From: an uncultured Clostridium sp.
GTDB taxonomy: Bacteria; Bacillota_I; Bacilli_A; Acholeplasmatales; Anaeroplasmataceae
Assembly (NCBI GenBank): GCA_946538835.1
Contig: CAMNGZ010000007.1
Span: 1 to 32,657, forward strand
Direction: 5' to 3'
Length of the DNA stretch: 32,657 nt
The position numbers and the translations under genes are program-made. This document shows positions 32,605 through 32,657 of this stretch, piece by piece (position 1 is the stretch's first letter; each line of letters opens with the position of its first letter). A model generated the notes under the pieces. It did no database searches. It was given only the letters and a program-made list of their open reading frames with translations, and was not told the origin of the DNA.

Positions 32605-32657
32605 TAGGTCTTTGAAAACTGAACAAATGACAATAAATAAACGAAACACAAAATGTT
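32605..32657 (+). promoter_or_regulatory. 16S rRNA leader with boxA-like sequence
   Basis: AGGTCTTTGAAAACTGAACA (32606-32625) is the conserved leader and antitermination region before 16S rRNA in Bacilli. The 16S gene itself has not begun by the end of the window. The gap from 32319 on holds only a terminator, two promoters and this leader. Confidence 0.85.

Noticed and set aside
1-32657. CRISPR array, tRNA genes, insertion sequences
   Set aside because: No regularly spaced repeats, no cloverleaf with a CCA end outside the T-box leaders, and no transposase motif were seen on either strand.

Overview
This window is a low-GC, gene-dense chromosomal segment of a Bacillota bacterium, most likely a Bacilli-class lineage near the Erysipelotrichales/RF39/Acholeplasma branch. 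The grounds are strong A+T bias with almost exclusive CAA for Gln and AAA/AAG for Lys, Firmicute-type regulation (two T-box leaders, CcpA, Spx, GGAGG/GGTGAT ribosome-binding sites), Firmicute gene order (trmFO-xerC; rpsB-tsf-pyrH-frr-uppS-cdsA-dxr-rseP) and lipoproteins with short basic signal peptides. TGA is used as a stop (trmFO; the small gene at 801-1088), so the standard bacterial code applies. The exact taxon is inference.

Layout. 1-1520: a Cys-type glutathione peroxidase and two small genes, one with a Cys-rich tail. 1649-4203: pyruvate kinase, then ccpA behind a promoter overlapped by palindromes it may bind itself. 4204-5692: tyrosine T-box plus tyrS. 5740-6554: cysE on the minus strand behind its own T-box leader, whose specifier reads GGC (Gly) instead of a Cys codon, with a divergent promoter driving a three-TM membrane protein. 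7101-16844: a large oligopeptide ABC transporter locus (oppA, then oppBCDF behind its own promoter). 16845-18773: spx, a CYTH triphosphatase and NAD kinase. 18797-19950: gapA. 19956-22921: ung, trmFO, xerC. 22982-23683: an unrecognised lipoprotein. 23761-31777: rpsB with a structured leader, tsf, pyrH, frr, uppS, cdsA, dxr and rseP (translation, UMP kinase, isoprenoid and phospholipid precursors, intramembrane protease). 31854-32318: a guanine-deaminase-like enzyme. 32439 to the end: tandem rRNA promoters and the conserved 16S leader, so a 16S rRNA gene should start just past the window.

The most unusual content is the opp locus. Four of its five proteins are enlarged compared with their families: OppA is about 900 aa, OppC carries about 360 extracytoplasmic residues between its first two membrane segments, OppD has about 325 Lys/Glu/Ala-rich residues (probably coiled coil) between Q-loop and ABC signature, and OppF has a shorter similar insert between Walker A and Q-loop. 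The catalytic motifs are all intact, so this looks like an elaborated working importer, not a decayed one. A cre-like site precedes it, which together with ccpA, pyk and gapA suggests control by carbon supply. No CRISPR array, insertion sequence, phage gene or tRNA gene was seen.
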